In this document: one piece after another, positions 18,292 through 27,641 of the stretch
Layout of the letters: each line of letters begins with the position of its first letter
Numbering within the stretch: position 1 is the stretch's first letter
Source of the DNA: an uncultured Endomicrobiia bacterium
Lineage (GTDB): Bacteria > Elusimicrobiota > Endomicrobiia > Endomicrobiales > Endomicrobiaceae
Reading direction: 5' to 3'
Length of the DNA stretch: 64,000 nt
Assembly: GCA_938040055.1 (NCBI GenBank)
Contig: CALHWY010000007.1
Location: 1-64,000 of the forward strand
Notes under the pieces: model-generated
Database searches by the model: none
What the model was told of the DNA's origin: nothing
What the model saw: only the letters and a program-made list of their open reading frames with translations
Position numbers and translations under genes: made by a program

Positions 18292-18756
18292 TTATCGAAG
18301 AGCGCCGTCTCTCCATTTTTTGCAGATCTCTTCATAAAAATCCGGTTTTGCCACAAGAATATTTTTTTTGCCGTCAAGCATAAGATGAACGCTGTAACCT
18401 ACGGTGGCAAGAGCGTTTTTCAAATCGTATATGCGGTATTCGAAATCAAGCCTTGCAGCCTCGCTCCACCGGAGAAGAGTTTCTATTTTATATGTTTTTG
18501 AAAATTCAAGCGGCATAATATATTCCGCATAAAATTTTTTCAAAGGTATCATAATATTATGAGCGGCAAAATCCGCATAGCCGAACCCGTATTTATCCCC
18601 CAAAGCTATGCGCCCTTCTTCAAAATAACTGGCATAATTGCCGTGCCATACTATATTTAAAGGATCAAGCTCGTCAAAACGCACCGTTCTTTCTATAAAA
18701 TGCCTGAGCGGAGGCGGATCCTGCGGATTTTGTTTGAAAAAAGATTTGTATATCAT
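18292..18756 (-). CDS. Acyl-CoA/ACP thioesterase, hotdog (4HBT) family, polyene cluster
   Basis: About 154 residues with the 4-hydroxybenzoyl-CoA thioesterase signature VRFDELDPLNIVWHGNY followed by FEEGR. ATG at 18756 follows AAGGA with good spacing, so the longer upstream frame is discarded. In APE clusters a thioesterase of this kind (ApeK) is regularly present and is proposed to release or proofread acyl intermediates. It is followed by the glycosyltransferase 26 bp downstream. Confidence 0.85.
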   Translation of the reverse strand: MIYKSFFKQNPQDPPPLRHFIERTVRFDELDPLNIVWHGNYASYFEEGRIALGDKYGFGYADFAAHNIMIPLKKFYAEYIMPLEFSKTYKIETLLRWSEAARLDFEYRIYDLKNALATVGYSVHLMLDGKKNILVAKPDFYEEICKKWRDGALR

Positions 18757-18834
18757 AATTTCCTTTTTAATTTTACGAGACTTTTCCCGGGCTTGCGGAT
18801 TTGGAATGTTTTTTACGGATAATATTATCAAAAA

Positions 18835-19035
18835 GGAAGCTTCGCTTCCCGGTTTCAATATTTTTACCTAAAACAACAAACCGACAGGACTTTTTTGCTC
18901 TTTCAAAGCCCGGCTTTGCGCCCAAAACCGGATTTTTTATAAGGAAGCTTCGCTTCAAAATGTAAAAAGCGCTTGCTCTGTTTCCAAACCCGGACTTGCC
19001 TAAAACCGGAATTTTTACAAAGAAGCTTCGCTTCA
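18835..19035. repeat. Second intergenic array related to the 106-bp repeat
   Basis: GAAGCTTCGCTTC recurs at 18836, 18944 and 19022 (spacing 108, then 78). The intervening TTTTTACCTAAAACAACAAA and GCTCTTTCAAAGCCCGG words match the 15734-15962 units with substitutions. The later units lack the CCGGTTTTAATA part. It lies between the thioesterase and the small dehydratase, again at a block boundary of the cluster. Confidence 0.78.
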
Positions 19036-19039
19036 AAAT

Positions 19040-19381
19040 TTATGAAACTTCAAGCTGTATTTGCGAATAAACTTCTTTTTCATCTCTTATGACGACATTA
19101 AAACATCCGCCGCCGTTTTCATTGATTTCCACCGCGATTTCAGTTTCCGGCAGCACGGGTTTGGCAAATTTGGATCTTTTTATTTCCGAAAGGGAAACAT
19201 TTTTATCAAGCAATATTCTTATGCAAAACAAAACCATCTCCAGCTGCACTATTGCCGGCAGAACGGGCATGCCGGGAAAATGCCCTTCAAAAGCGGGAAA
19301 ACTTTTTTGTAAAAAAAAGGTAAAGGACGTTCCTTCCCTTTTTTTAAACGATTCTCTGAGCGCTTGCGCGGTTTTAATCAT
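19040..19381 (-). CDS. FabZ/FabA-like hotdog dehydratase (ApeI-type)
   Basis: About 113 residues with the dehydratase active-site layout: H34 in FEGHFPGMPVLP and E48 in VQLEM. The chain is short compared with FabZ (about 145) but usual for ApeI-like proteins. It would remove water from 3-hydroxyacyl-ACP to build the conjugated chain. ATG at 19381 makes an ATGA overlap with the MMPL stop codon; an alternative ATG lies at 19396. Neither has a strong ribosome-binding site, which suggests translational coupling. Confidence 0.8.
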   Translation of the reverse strand: MIKTAQALRESFKKREGTSFTFFLQKSFPAFEGHFPGMPVLPAIVQLEMVLFCIRILLDKNVSLSEIKRSKFAKPVLPETEIAVEINENGGGCFNVVIRDEKEVYSQIQLEVS

Positions 19382-22074
19382 ATTTTTCTTGCCCATAAAA
19401 CGGGTTTTTTATGCCGGAAATAGTATACGGTCATGTCGTTTTGTTTTATATTATTTTTATTTTCTTCGAAATAATACTCTTTAAAAAAGCCTGCAAAATC
19501 CTCAACGGCTTCTTTGGGCATATGCTGCATATGAAAATAAATATCCGTGTCTTGTTCTTGTTTTATTTTCATATCCTGCATTTTTACGCCGAGATCGCTC
19601 ATTATGACAATTCTGTACCCGCCGTCTTCTTTTCTGGCTATGGCCCTGAAATGAAGTTCGTCTTTATAAGAGCCGTAAAACACGGAAGTTCCGGAATGTT
19701 CTTTTGAAAGAGGCGGCTCAGCTACATTATACTTTACTCCCGCGGCGCAGCCGGCAAAAGGAAGCAAAAAGAAAACGAGCACAGCAAGCATCTTTTTATC
19801 GGCTTTTTTAAGCAACGGCGCAATAATGAAAACGCTTACCGCCATCGCGGTTGAAATGCCAGTAAAAACCATAAATCCTATCATAAACAGAACTTTATGC
19901 CGCGCGGCCATAAGCGAGCCGAAACCAATCATAGTGGAAAGCGCGGCGACAATAACGGCTTTAGTGGGATGAAGTTCCGTATCTCCTTTTTGCTGGTATA
20001 CTATAAATATACCGTAATCTATGCCCAGCCCTATAAGAAGCGGGGCGGCAAGCAGCCCGAACAGATTTACTTCTATGCCCGACAGCGCGGAAAAAACCAG
20101 AAAACCGCATATTCCGCACAAAGCCGGAAGTACGGCAGCCGCAGCAAATTGTACCTTTTTTAGCCAAAAAATTAAAACGGGAAATACGCAGCCCGCCATA
20201 ATAAGCATCATTTTTACGATATCGCCGCTTATATTCGAAACGATTTTCTCCCTGAGCGCGGCATTTGAAATAAAAACCGTTTTTATTCCTTCTTTCACAT
20301 TTATAACCGCGTTTTCAGGCACAATATTGACAAAGGCGAAACCGTCATTATGTTTTATCACGGGATTATAAAGTTCCGTCAAAGAAAATTTTTGTCCGCG
20401 CAAACTTTCGCCTGTCTTTAAAAAACGGATGAAAGGCGCGAAAATTTCAGGTTTAAGCCCTTTTTCTTTTGAGAAAGCGTTTATCTTTTTTTCGACGGCC
20501 GCAACTCTTTCCCCGTTCCAGAAAGTTTTCCACGCGGCAAGATTGCTTTCCGCTTTGCGCGCGGAAGGATAAAGAACCGCCAGTTTTAAAATATCTTTGT
20601 TGAGCGCGGATATTTCTTCATTATTTTGAAGCGCTTCTTCAGGCGTTTTTCCGAAAACGAAAAAAAGCGCGTTATTGTTATAGGCGTTTCCTGTAAATTT
20701 TTCAAATTCCATCCTGTCCGCTTCAAACCGCTTTGAAACCGTATTGAGCGAATCCAGCGAGGCATTGAATTTGACATATTTCAGGCTTGCCGCAGCCGCG
20801 GCAAAAAACAGGATGATTATAACTGCGGCCGCCGGAAAGCTGAGCAAAGGCTTCATTTTTCCTAAAGTTTTTTCCGGGCTTTCTTCACAGGCGAATATAA
20901 ACGGCGCGGCGCATAAAGCCAGAAACAGCGCGGCCAGCAGCCCCGCCGCGGAAAATAATGATATCTGCCCAAACAAAGGAATGGACGAAAAAGATAAAAC
21001 GGAGAACGCCGCTATTGAAGTCAAAGCGCTTGCCAGCACGGGTTTGACCATTTTTTTTGCGTTAATGGCGCGGTTTTGTTCTTTTGAAGCTTTCATGGCA
21101 AAATACATATATAAACAATAATCCACGGACAGCCCCATAAGAACAGATCCGAATCCTATCGTCACCGCGGATAAACCGTTAAAAAAAACCGAGGCGGCAA
21201 CCGCGGCAAAAGACATCGCGGCTGGAGGAACAAGATATATCAGCAAGGCTTTGGCGCGGCGCAAAAAAACCAAAAAAACGACCGTCATAAGCGCGCAAGA
21301 GACAATGAGCACTCTTTTTATGTCTTTTGCTATGATATCATTATTTTCATTCGTATAGCGCGCCGCGCCCATCATAAAAGCCTGCGCGTGATAAGGAAGT
21401 TCTTTTACAATATTGTCAAAAGCGGAGCCGATCTTTTTTGCCGCAGAGCTGTCCATCTGATTTGAACGGCAGTCAAAAATGAGTAGAATCCGTTTTCCGT
21501 CTTGCGAAGAAATATATCCGTCTTTAATCTCAAAAGCGCCGTTTATATTCAAAGATTTCAATTCCCCGGCAAAAATATCCGCCAGCCCGACGGGATCGGC
21601 AAGAATCAAATCCCGGGTAAACGCGCCCGTCAGAGAAAGCAGAGCTTTATGATTTTCCTCCATTTTCATTTCAAGGGCTTCCGGCTCTATCAGCTTTTGC
21701 GCCGCGGAGGCAAAAGAGGGGTTCCAAAGTTTCGCCGCCCCGTAATAATAAGATAAAAAGAACTCTTCATCCGTTTTCGCGCCATAAAGTCCCGCGCCGG
21801 AATCCCGTGTCAGAGAACGGGAAATAAAATCAGCCGCCAGCCGCGCCTGCTGCCGCTGCGGGCTTTGCACAAGCACGAATATTTTGCCGGAAAGGGGGGA
21901 ACTCTGAAAAAGAAGCATTTCTTCTTTTAAAACGCGGGGAAGCATTTCCGTTATATCCTGGCGCAAACTTATCCGGGAAAACAGCAGGGCCGCTGCCGCA
22001 AAAAAAACAAAGATTGCGGACAGATAAATTCTTTTATGCCTGAAAAAAAATGAAAAGTTAAATGGTAAACGCAT
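19378..22074 (-). CDS. MMPL/RND-type exporter fused to a lipoprotein-like (DUF3261-type) domain
   Basis: The 898-residue protein begins with a membrane anchor and a large periplasmic loop. It then shows two sets of five to six transmembrane helices with SVDYCLYMY and GLGIDYGIFI motifs typical of MMPL exporters. After the last helix, a new hydrophobic stretch with a lipobox-like LLPFAGCA begins at residue 762 (M at 19791) and leads into about 115 hydrophilic residues. In APE clusters the exporter (ApeM) and a small DUF3261 lipoprotein (ApeN) are separate genes. Here they form one frame. The internal ATG has no clear ribosome-binding site, so re-initiation is possible but unproven. It overlaps lolA-like by 17 bp and the dehydratase by 4 bp. 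Confidence 0.86.
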   Translation of the reverse strand: MRLPFNFSFFFRHKRIYLSAIFVFFAAAALLFSRISLRQDITEMLPRVLKEEMLLFQSSPLSGKIFVLVQSPQRQQARLAADFISRSLTRDSGAGLYGAKTDEEFFLSYYYGAAKLWNPSFASAAQKLIEPEALEMKMEENHKALLSLTGAFTRDLILADPVGLADIFAGELKSLNINGAFEIKDGYISSQDGKRILLIFDCRSNQMDSSAAKKIGSAFDNIVKELPYHAQAFMMGAARYTNENNDIIAKDIKRVLIVSCALMTVVFLVFLRRAKALLIYLVPPAAMSFAAVAASVFFNGLSAVTIGFGSVLMGLSVDYCLYMYFAMKASKEQNRAINAKKMVKPVLASALTSIAAFSVLSFSSIPLFGQISLFSAAGLLAALFLALCAAPFIFACEESPEKTLGKMKPLLSFPAAAVIIILFFAAAAASLKYVKFNASLDSLNTVSKRFEADRMEFEKFTGNAYNNNALFFVFGKTPEEALQNNEEISALNKDILKLAVLYPSARKAESNLAAWKTFWNGERVAAVEKKINAFSKEKGLKPEIFAPFIRFLKTGESLRGQKFSLTELYNPVIKHNDGFAFVNIVPENAVINVKEGIKTVFISNAALREKIVSNISGDIVKMMLIMAGCVFPVLIFWLKKVQFAAAAVLPALCGICGFLVFSALSGIEVNLFGLLAAPLLIGLGIDYGIFIVYQQKGDTELHPTKAVIVAALSTMIGFGSLMAARHKVLFMIGFMVFTGISTAMAVSVFIIAPLLKKADKKMLAVLVFFLLPFAGCAAGVKYNVAEPPLSKEHSGTSVFYGSYKDELHFRAIARKEDGGYRIVIMSDLGVKMQDMKIKQEQDTDIYFHMQHMPKEAVEDFAGFFKEYYFEENKNNIKQNDMTVYYFRHKKPVLWARKI

Positions 22075-22654
22075 TCTGAGGCAGAGTTCCGTCTATTTTA
22101 GTGTCCGTAAAGGTTATTTCCGTGAAATCGCCGGATTTTTCGTAAACAATCACTTTTTTCACGGCCGCGATATGTCCGGCAAACAATATTTTTATTTCGC
22201 GCACCGCCTGTTTTCCGGAATTGTTTTTAGGAATAAGCGCCAGCCCGCCTTCAGCCGTTTCAACTTCATAGATTTTCGATATTGTTTCCATATCCATTGA
22301 AATAAAGACTTTAAGCAAAGATGCCGCTTCCCGGGCGCCGGAGCCGGAGGGGATATTCCTGATTTCTTTTTTTCCGTCTTTTTCCTGCCAGGAAAGCATT
22401 TTTTCCCCGTCAACCAGAAAGCCGTAAGAATAAGGCGTTTCATATTCCCAGCGCAGTTTGTCCGGGCTTTTAAAATAAAAAAATCCTTTGCTGACAAGAG
22501 GTTTTTCGGCTATCTCCATATGTTTTGAAACGGAAAATCCGCTCTCCACGGTTTTTACCAAAGCAAAAACGGCAAGATCTTTTTGCGCGCCGTTTTGCGC
22601 GAAAGCGGATGAGCATGCGATAAGACAAATGAAAAGACAAAACGTTTTTCTCAA
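22058..22654 (-). CDS. LolA-like periplasmic carrier protein (ApeL-type)
   Basis: 198 residues with a signal peptide (MRKTFCLFICLIACSSAFA), then an all-beta half-barrel pattern with the FKSPDKLRWEYETP segment typical of LolA. LolA carries lipoproteins across the periplasm. The APE-cluster paralogues are thought to carry the polyene lipid towards the outer membrane. It is first of a three-gene overlapping set with the MMPL exporter and dehydratase. Confidence 0.85.
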   Translation of the reverse strand: MRKTFCLFICLIACSSAFAQNGAQKDLAVFALVKTVESGFSVSKHMEIAEKPLVSKGFFYFKSPDKLRWEYETPYSYGFLVDGEKMLSWQEKDGKKEIRNIPSGSGAREAASLLKVFISMDMETISKIYEVETAEGGLALIPKNNSGKQAVREIKILFAGHIAAVKKVIVYEKSGDFTEITFTDTKIDGTLPQNAFTI

Positions 22655-23425
22655 AAGCTGCGCTCCTTAACCGTGATATTGTTCTTTCTATTTAAAACAA
22701 AAATGCTAATTGAGCACGAGACCGCAATGCCGGCTCATCAATCATAATATTCCTTTCTTAAAACAAAAGAAAGCAAAAATTTTATAAATCCGGATTATTT
22801 TAGCGGCAACGGGTTTTTGCGCCTTTCCGCGGGGCAAAAAAAACAAAAGTTCGACACTTCCGGAGTACAGACATTTTTTTAACCCGCGGCAAAAAACGCC
22901 GCCTGCCGAAAATTCTGACAAAATCCGGCCTCTTGCAAAACAATAAATATTTCCGGCTGGCGGAAAAACAGCCCGCAGCCGTAAACGAAAAAGGAATATA
23001 AGCCTTCAGCTCCCAAAAAAATCAGCTTGAAAACAGATAAACCCGGGAAAATAAAAATCCGGACTGGCCCGGCACGCAGCCGTGCAATAAAAGAGCATCC
23101 GCCGTCAAAACGCAAAAATTTTATATTCACATTTATGAAAACGTTTTTTAAGCCGCAATAAAACGGCAAAACAAGATTTATCTTTCATAAAAAACCGAAA
23201 ACCGCAAAAAAGCCCGTTCCGTTTTGGCCGATATTTCGCAAATACTACGGCTCTGCCGGACAAAAATCCGCCATTGCAAAACAAATTTTCGGACTAAAAA
23301 AAGTTTTTAACCGTATCCTGCCTTTAAAAAAGAGGCTCCGCAAAAAAGCCGTACCCGCCGCCGGCATGCAGCTCGCGGGATAAGCGCAGTTTGCGGAAAT
23401 TTCGGCCGGCAAAAACAAATTTATC
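22655..23425. other. 0.77-kb intergenic region in the polyene cluster
   Basis: I find no frame with recognisable motifs on either strand, no strong hairpin, and no match to the 106-bp repeats. A promoter for the LolA/MMPL set is expected here but cannot be defined by eye. Confidence 0.4.
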
Positions 23426-23884
23426 CTATACGGATATTTTCATTTCTTCCGCATTGCCGGAAATTTCAAATATGCGCAGTTCTCCACCCGCGATGCAATT
23501 ACCGCCGACCCACAGCTGCGCCGAGACAATATGCAGTCCGGCTATCTCGCTTATTTCTTCGGCTTTACAAATAATTTCATCGCCCAAACGGGCTTGTCCC
23601 GTAAATCCGAATTTTCTGATGCTTACAAGAAAACCTTTCACGAGAGCCTTTGAGCTTTTGATCCTCTGGTAAATATCCGCCGCGGCAAAAGACTGCGCGG
23701 CTATTTCAATGAGCGCGGGGCTTGAAAGAATATTGTTTTCATCAAGAAAAATGCAGTCTTGTTTTACCGCGAAAGAAGTTGTCGCTTTTTTATCATTTTC
23801 TTCAATAATCTTATCCACAAGCAGCATCGGCGGCTTGTGAAGCATATATTTGCTTAAATCAAAATTTTCCAAATGAGTTTTCAT
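23426..23884 (-). CDS. Hotdog dehydratase, ApeP-type (FabA/FabZ-like)
   Basis: 152 residues with LHKPPMLLVDKI (catalytic-type His16) and ALIEIAAQSFAA carrying the acidic partner. This arrangement is the same as in the larger 3-hydroxyacyl-ACP dehydratase of APE clusters. Together with the short dehydratase at 19040-19381 it gives the usual pair of DH proteins. It stands alone, with gaps on both sides. Confidence 0.83.
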   Translation of the reverse strand: MKTHLENFDLSKYMLHKPPMLLVDKIIEENDKKATTSFAVKQDCIFLDENNILSSPALIEIAAQSFAAADIYQRIKSSKALVKGFLVSIRKFGFTGQARLGDEIICKAEEISEIAGLHIVSAQLWVGGNCIAGGELRIFEISGNAEEMKISV

Positions 23885-24098
23885 TTCAAACCCGCGCCGC
23901 CGGAGTGTGTAAAAGCGGCATTTTCATGATTTTTTCCGGTTTCGGATTATGCTCCCAATTCAACGGCATGCCGTTTTACTGACGCGGCGATATACTTTTT
24001 ATGTTTTTATCCGTTACCGCCGGCCCCGCTTTTATCGCATCTTTCGGGAAGCCCGTCCCAGAAACTTACGCGAACGCTGCCGGAAGCGCCGCCGTTTT

Positions 24099-24491
24099 TT
24101 ATTTCATCTCTTCTTTAAAATCAATATTATTTTTTATGCTTTTGTCCAGATTCGCCGCCCACTGATTATATTTGGGATGTATTGTGTTTTTTTTCGCATT
24201 ATAGTTCATATTTCTGCTGTCTTTATAAATTATTTTATATCCCTGCTCGTTATAAGGGATTCTTACCGTGACATGATGCCCCCTGATGTCCAAGGCGGCC
24301 GTTATTTCATTTTCTCCGGATTTTGAAGGAATCCATCCGCGCTCTTCGCAGCCTTTGAGAACGGCATTGTATATCACGCTTTTATTTTTAACAAGCAGCG
24401 AAGCGGTAATGGTATCGGGATTTTTGCTTGCCGCAAAAACCGCTGCCGAACAAAAAAGCAAAACAAAAGACAAAACAAAAATTTTCTTCAT
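24099..24491 (-). CDS. Small secreted protein of a conserved envelope family
   Basis: 130 residues with a signal peptide (MKKIFVLSFVLLFCSAAVFA). The mature part has a pattern I recognise from small periplasmic or lipoprotein-like proteins often seen near such clusters: CEERGWIPSK, IRGHHVTVRIPY, YKIIYKDSRNMNY, IHPKYNQWAANLDKSI. Function is unknown. There is no lipobox cysteine at the cleavage site. ATG at 24491 follows AAGGAG. Confidence 0.72.
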   Translation of the reverse strand: MKKIFVLSFVLLFCSAAVFAASKNPDTITASLLVKNKSVIYNAVLKGCEERGWIPSKSGENEITAALDIRGHHVTVRIPYNEQGYKIIYKDSRNMNYNAKKNTIHPKYNQWAANLDKSIKNNIDFKEEMK

Positions 24492-25442
24492 TTTTCATTC
24501 TCCTTTTAAACCGTATCGGCATTGCGCCGTATAATCAAAAATCCGTACTGAGAACCTTTTCCGGCAAAACCTTAAACATAAATCCCGGACATTCTTGCCT
24601 GAAACCCGCGGCGCCGGAAATGTAAACCGGTAAGACATAAAACAGAGTTTTTATATCTCCAACGCCGAAATTTTAAACCCGTTAAACAAAAGAAAGGGGT
24701 TTGCTGTCGCCCGCGCCGTCAAATTCCTTTAAGGACAAACCGGATACCGTCCTGGACATATTCGCCAAAAAAAGGGGAAAATCTCCTCTAAATCTTTAAA
24801 TACTTCCGCATATTGTCCCGGACATATTTGCCGAAACGGGAAAAAACTCGTATTTTACGGTTCCGCTTCACCGTATTTTCAGAGTTCCGGTTTTCCGGAC
24901 GCTCTTTATATTTGTTTTTTGTCCTTTTATTGCTTTAAGGACAATTTCAAATGCCGGCCGCAGCCGATTTCATCCGCAAAACCGGAAAAAATTATTAAAA
25001 TTTTCCGCCGGCAGGCTGTCCGCATCCGCAGTTTTGAGCGGCCGGGCGCCGCGCATTTCCAGAGAACATTTTGAAAAAACACCGGCAGCAGCGGCTATTC
25101 GTAAACCTCGCAAGCCGCCCGCTTATAAAAGCGGTTTTATAAGCTTTATAATTAAAGTTGTCCGTGCCGCCTTATGAACCGTAATAAAATTTTTAAATGC
25201 GGCATTGATTTTTTCGCGCCGGGTCCGGCAGTCCGGTTTTATTTTACCGCCGGATTTGTCTTTTTTCCGCTTTGAATTTTCTTTGCGCAGACGCAAAGAA
25301 GAGCAATCTTTTCACGCGGTCGCAAAAATTTGCCCGTCGTCCGGCAAAATAAAACGCAAAAAGCCCGGTTTGCGCATTTTTCAACCAACTTTGTTCCGGC
25401 AAAAAAACGTATCAGGCAAAATAAAATGAACAAATGCCGCTT
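24492..25442. other. 0.95-kb intergenic region with inverted-repeat motifs
   Basis: Two related dyads lie at 24749-24760 (GTCCTGGACATA) and 24814-24826 (TGTCCCGGACATA), each followed by a CGCC/TGCC-AAA word. A third dyad at 24919-24944 pairs TTGTCCTT with AAGGACAA around a 10-base loop. The word TTTAAGGACAA also occurs at 24729. These could be operators or a decayed repeat. The minus strand near 24700 has a protein-like fragment (KEFDGAGDSKPLSF) that is soon interrupted. No intact gene. Confidence 0.4.
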
Positions 25443-26162
25443 TTAGCGGTTTTCCAGTCTGTCGGTTATCATTTTTTTTACATGCCTGGCCATTTTCAGG
25501 GCGCCGGCCTCATAATTAAAATCCCCGGCGTAAACCGCCGGAAGCTGTTCATAGACTACAGGGCTGTAAGTCGGCATATATTTGCCGGGCGGCAGCATTT
25601 TTTCAAGCCCTTTTATCGCAAAAGGAACAATATAAGCGCCGGCAGATACCGCTATGGCAAAAGCCAGCGAACGGAAACGCCCCGTTTCTTTTTTTCTTGT
25701 GCCTTCAGGAAAAACGGCTACGTGAAGACCGCTTTCAAGCTTTTCTTTGGCGGCCTCGATTATTTCGGCGGCGGTTTTATTGTCGGAATTGATATATCCG
25801 GCGCACTTTATGAATTTGCCGTAAAAAATTATCTTAAAAGGCCATCCTTTTGCCACGCATACCAGATTCTTTATGCCGAAAGAGAAAAAAACAAAAGTAT
25901 CATAAGCTGAAGGGTGGTTCGCCACCAGCACAGAAGGACTGTCAGGTATTTTGCCTTTTATCACTTTTTTGTTAAAGCCCGAAGCCAGCGTAATGGCAAG
26001 CTGTATGACTTTTCCCTGCGCGTACAAAAAATTTCTGATCTGGCTTTGTTTAAACCCCGTTATAAAGAAATAAATATACGCCGCCAGTCCTGTCAGAAAA
26101 AGCCAGACATAAGCGGAAACGGCGAAAAAAGAAGCGTAAATTTTTTTAAACGGATCAGCCAT
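25443..26162 (-). CDS. 1-acyl-glycerol-3-phosphate acyltransferase-like protein (PlsC family)
   Basis: 239 residues with an N-terminal transmembrane segment and the two PlsC blocks: NHPSAYD (HX4D) and FPEGTR. In APE clusters an acyltransferase of this type is regularly found next to an ACP and a KS, and is expected to esterify the polyene acyl group to a lipid head group. It overlaps the ACP gene by 8 bp and is last in a four-gene overlapping set. Confidence 0.85.
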   Translation of the reverse strand: MADPFKKIYASFFAVSAYVWLFLTGLAAYIYFFITGFKQSQIRNFLYAQGKVIQLAITLASGFNKKVIKGKIPDSPSVLVANHPSAYDTFVFFSFGIKNLVCVAKGWPFKIIFYGKFIKCAGYINSDNKTAAEIIEAAKEKLESGLHVAVFPEGTRKKETGRFRSLAFAIAVSAGAYIVPFAIKGLEKMLPPGKYMPTYSPVVYEQLPAVYAGDFNYEAGALKMARHVKKMITDRLENR

Positions 26163-26409
26163 TTTGTTTCATCAGTTCTTCTATATAATCGTAAAGATCT
26201 TTCAATGTCATTATCTTGCCGACCTCATAATTGGTTCTCAGCTTTATTTTAAAGGCCTGTTCCAGCACAATAACCATATCAACGGCGTCAAGACTGTCCA
26301 GCCCGAGATCCGTAAAAAAGTTCGCTTCAGGCTTCATAACGGCCGGATCAAGCTCGAACTCTTCGCACAAAGCGCCGTTTACGGTTTTAACGATTTCTTC
26401 TCTTGTCAT
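26155..26409 (-). CDS. Second acyl carrier protein, polyene cluster
   Basis: 84 residues with S39 in DLGLDSLDAVDM as the phosphopantetheine site and acidic helix II. The start codon overlaps the KS stop as ATGA. Sequence differs clearly from the ACP at 15455-15712, so the two probably have different partners, as reported for ApeE and ApeF. Confidence 0.9.
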   Translation of the reverse strand: MTREEIVKTVNGALCEEFELDPAVMKPEANFFTDLGLDSLDAVDMVIVLEQAFKIKLRTNYEVGKIMTLKDLYDYIEELMKQNG

Positions 26410-27641
26410 TTATTATATCTCCTTATAATCAATGAACAGTTCGTGCCGCCGAGAGCAAAACTGTTCTTCATAAAAGCGTTGACCCTGAGTTTTTCTTTTT
26501 TTCGCAAATGCTTTATGCCGCGGCATTGGGGATCGGGCTCTTCTAAATTGAGCGTGGAAGCGAATTCGTTTCTGTTCATCATATTTATGGTAGCCATAAG
26601 CTCAAGACTGCCGCTTGCGGCCATGGTATGCCCTATATGCCCTTTAAGGCTGTTGACGGGCTTATCGGGCCCGAAAACGGCCGCTATGGCTTTACTCTCT
26701 TCTATGTCTCCGGCGACGGTGCTTGTGGCGTGCGCGTTTATCAGATCTATGTCTTGCGGAAGAAGCGAGGCGTTTTTGAGGGCAAGATTCATGCATTCGG
26801 TTATGCTTTCCGCGGAAGGGTGGGATATGCTTTTTGTTTCCGTATTCGTCCCGAAACCTATTATTTCCGCATAAATATCCGCATTTCTTTTTAAGGCGCT
26901 TTCAAGCGATTCGACAAAAAGCATGCCGCATCCTTCCGCGCATACTATTCCGCATCTGCCCGAGTCAAAAGGGCGAGACGCTTCCCGCGGATCGTCATTA
27001 TATTTATGGCTTGCGGCATTCATTATCGAAAAACAGGCCGTCATAATGGGATGATACTCATCCGTTCCGCCGCATAAAGCCTTATCGGTAAAACCGCTTA
27101 CTACGGCAAGATAGGCCATACCGGCATTTACAAGGCCGGTCGCGCAGGCGGAAGAATTTCCGAACCCGGGACTTTTTATGTCATATGCCTGTGCTATGTT
27201 GGCGAGAGGAGAATGGTTCATGACCTGAAAAACCACCGTCGTCTTAACGGAGTCCAGCTCTTTTTTCTTATATTTCTCCGCGAAGTTCACCCAGGTTTCC
27301 ATACTGCTGATGGTAGAACCCAAAAATAAAGATGTTCCCCGGGGAGCTTCCTCAAATCCGGCCGAATTCAGCGCTTCTTTTACGGCCGCCGCCGCATAAA
27401 GAGACATTTTCGACATTGAACGCCTGAACTGTCTCGGTATATATTTAAAGTCGATTTCGGGCACGGTAGCCGATACATGGCTTAATATGTCGGGATTTTC
27501 AGCCAATTCCGGATTAAACTTCACGGCGCTTTTTCCTTCCAGCATGCTGTCAGCCAGCAGCTTTACTCCGGCTCCGTAAGGGGAAACAGAGCCGCAGCCC
27601 GTTATAACCACCCTTCTTCTGTAGAGATTTCTAGTTGCCAT
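26406..27641 (-). CDS. Beta-ketoacyl-ACP synthase (FabF-like), polyene cluster
   Basis: 411 residues with C166 in NSSACATGL, H304 in NAHATSTVAGD and H338 in GHIGHTMAASG, so a complete condensing enzyme. ATG at 27641 was preferred because GAGGAA lies five bases upstream; the frame opens 15 bases earlier. It overlaps the flavoenzyme gene by 11 bp and the ACP by 4 bp. Its direct coupling to an ACP suggests it is the chain-extending KS (ApeO-like), which is an inference. Confidence 0.9.
   Translation of the reverse strand: MATRNLYRRRVVITGCGSVSPYGAGVKLLADSMLEGKSAVKFNPELAENPDILSHVSATVPEIDFKYIPRQFRRSMSKMSLYAAAAVKEALNSAGFEEAPRGTSLFLGSTISSMETWVNFAEKYKKKELDSVKTTVVFQVMNHSPLANIAQAYDIKSPGFGNSSACATGLVNAGMAYLAVVSGFTDKALCGGTDEYHPIMTACFSIMNAASHKYNDDPREASRPFDSGRCGIVCAEGCGMLFVESLESALKRNADIYAEIIGFGTNTETKSISHPSAESITECMNLALKNASLLPQDIDLINAHATSTVAGDIEESKAIAAVFGPDKPVNSLKGHIGHTMAASGSLELMATINMMNRNEFASTLNLEEPDPQCRGIKHLRKKEKLRVNAFMKNSFALGGTNCSLIIRRYNK

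Noticed and set aside
15734..19035. CRISPR array
   Set aside because: The repeated unit is 106 bp with near-identical content throughout, not short repeats separated by unique spacers. No cas genes are present.
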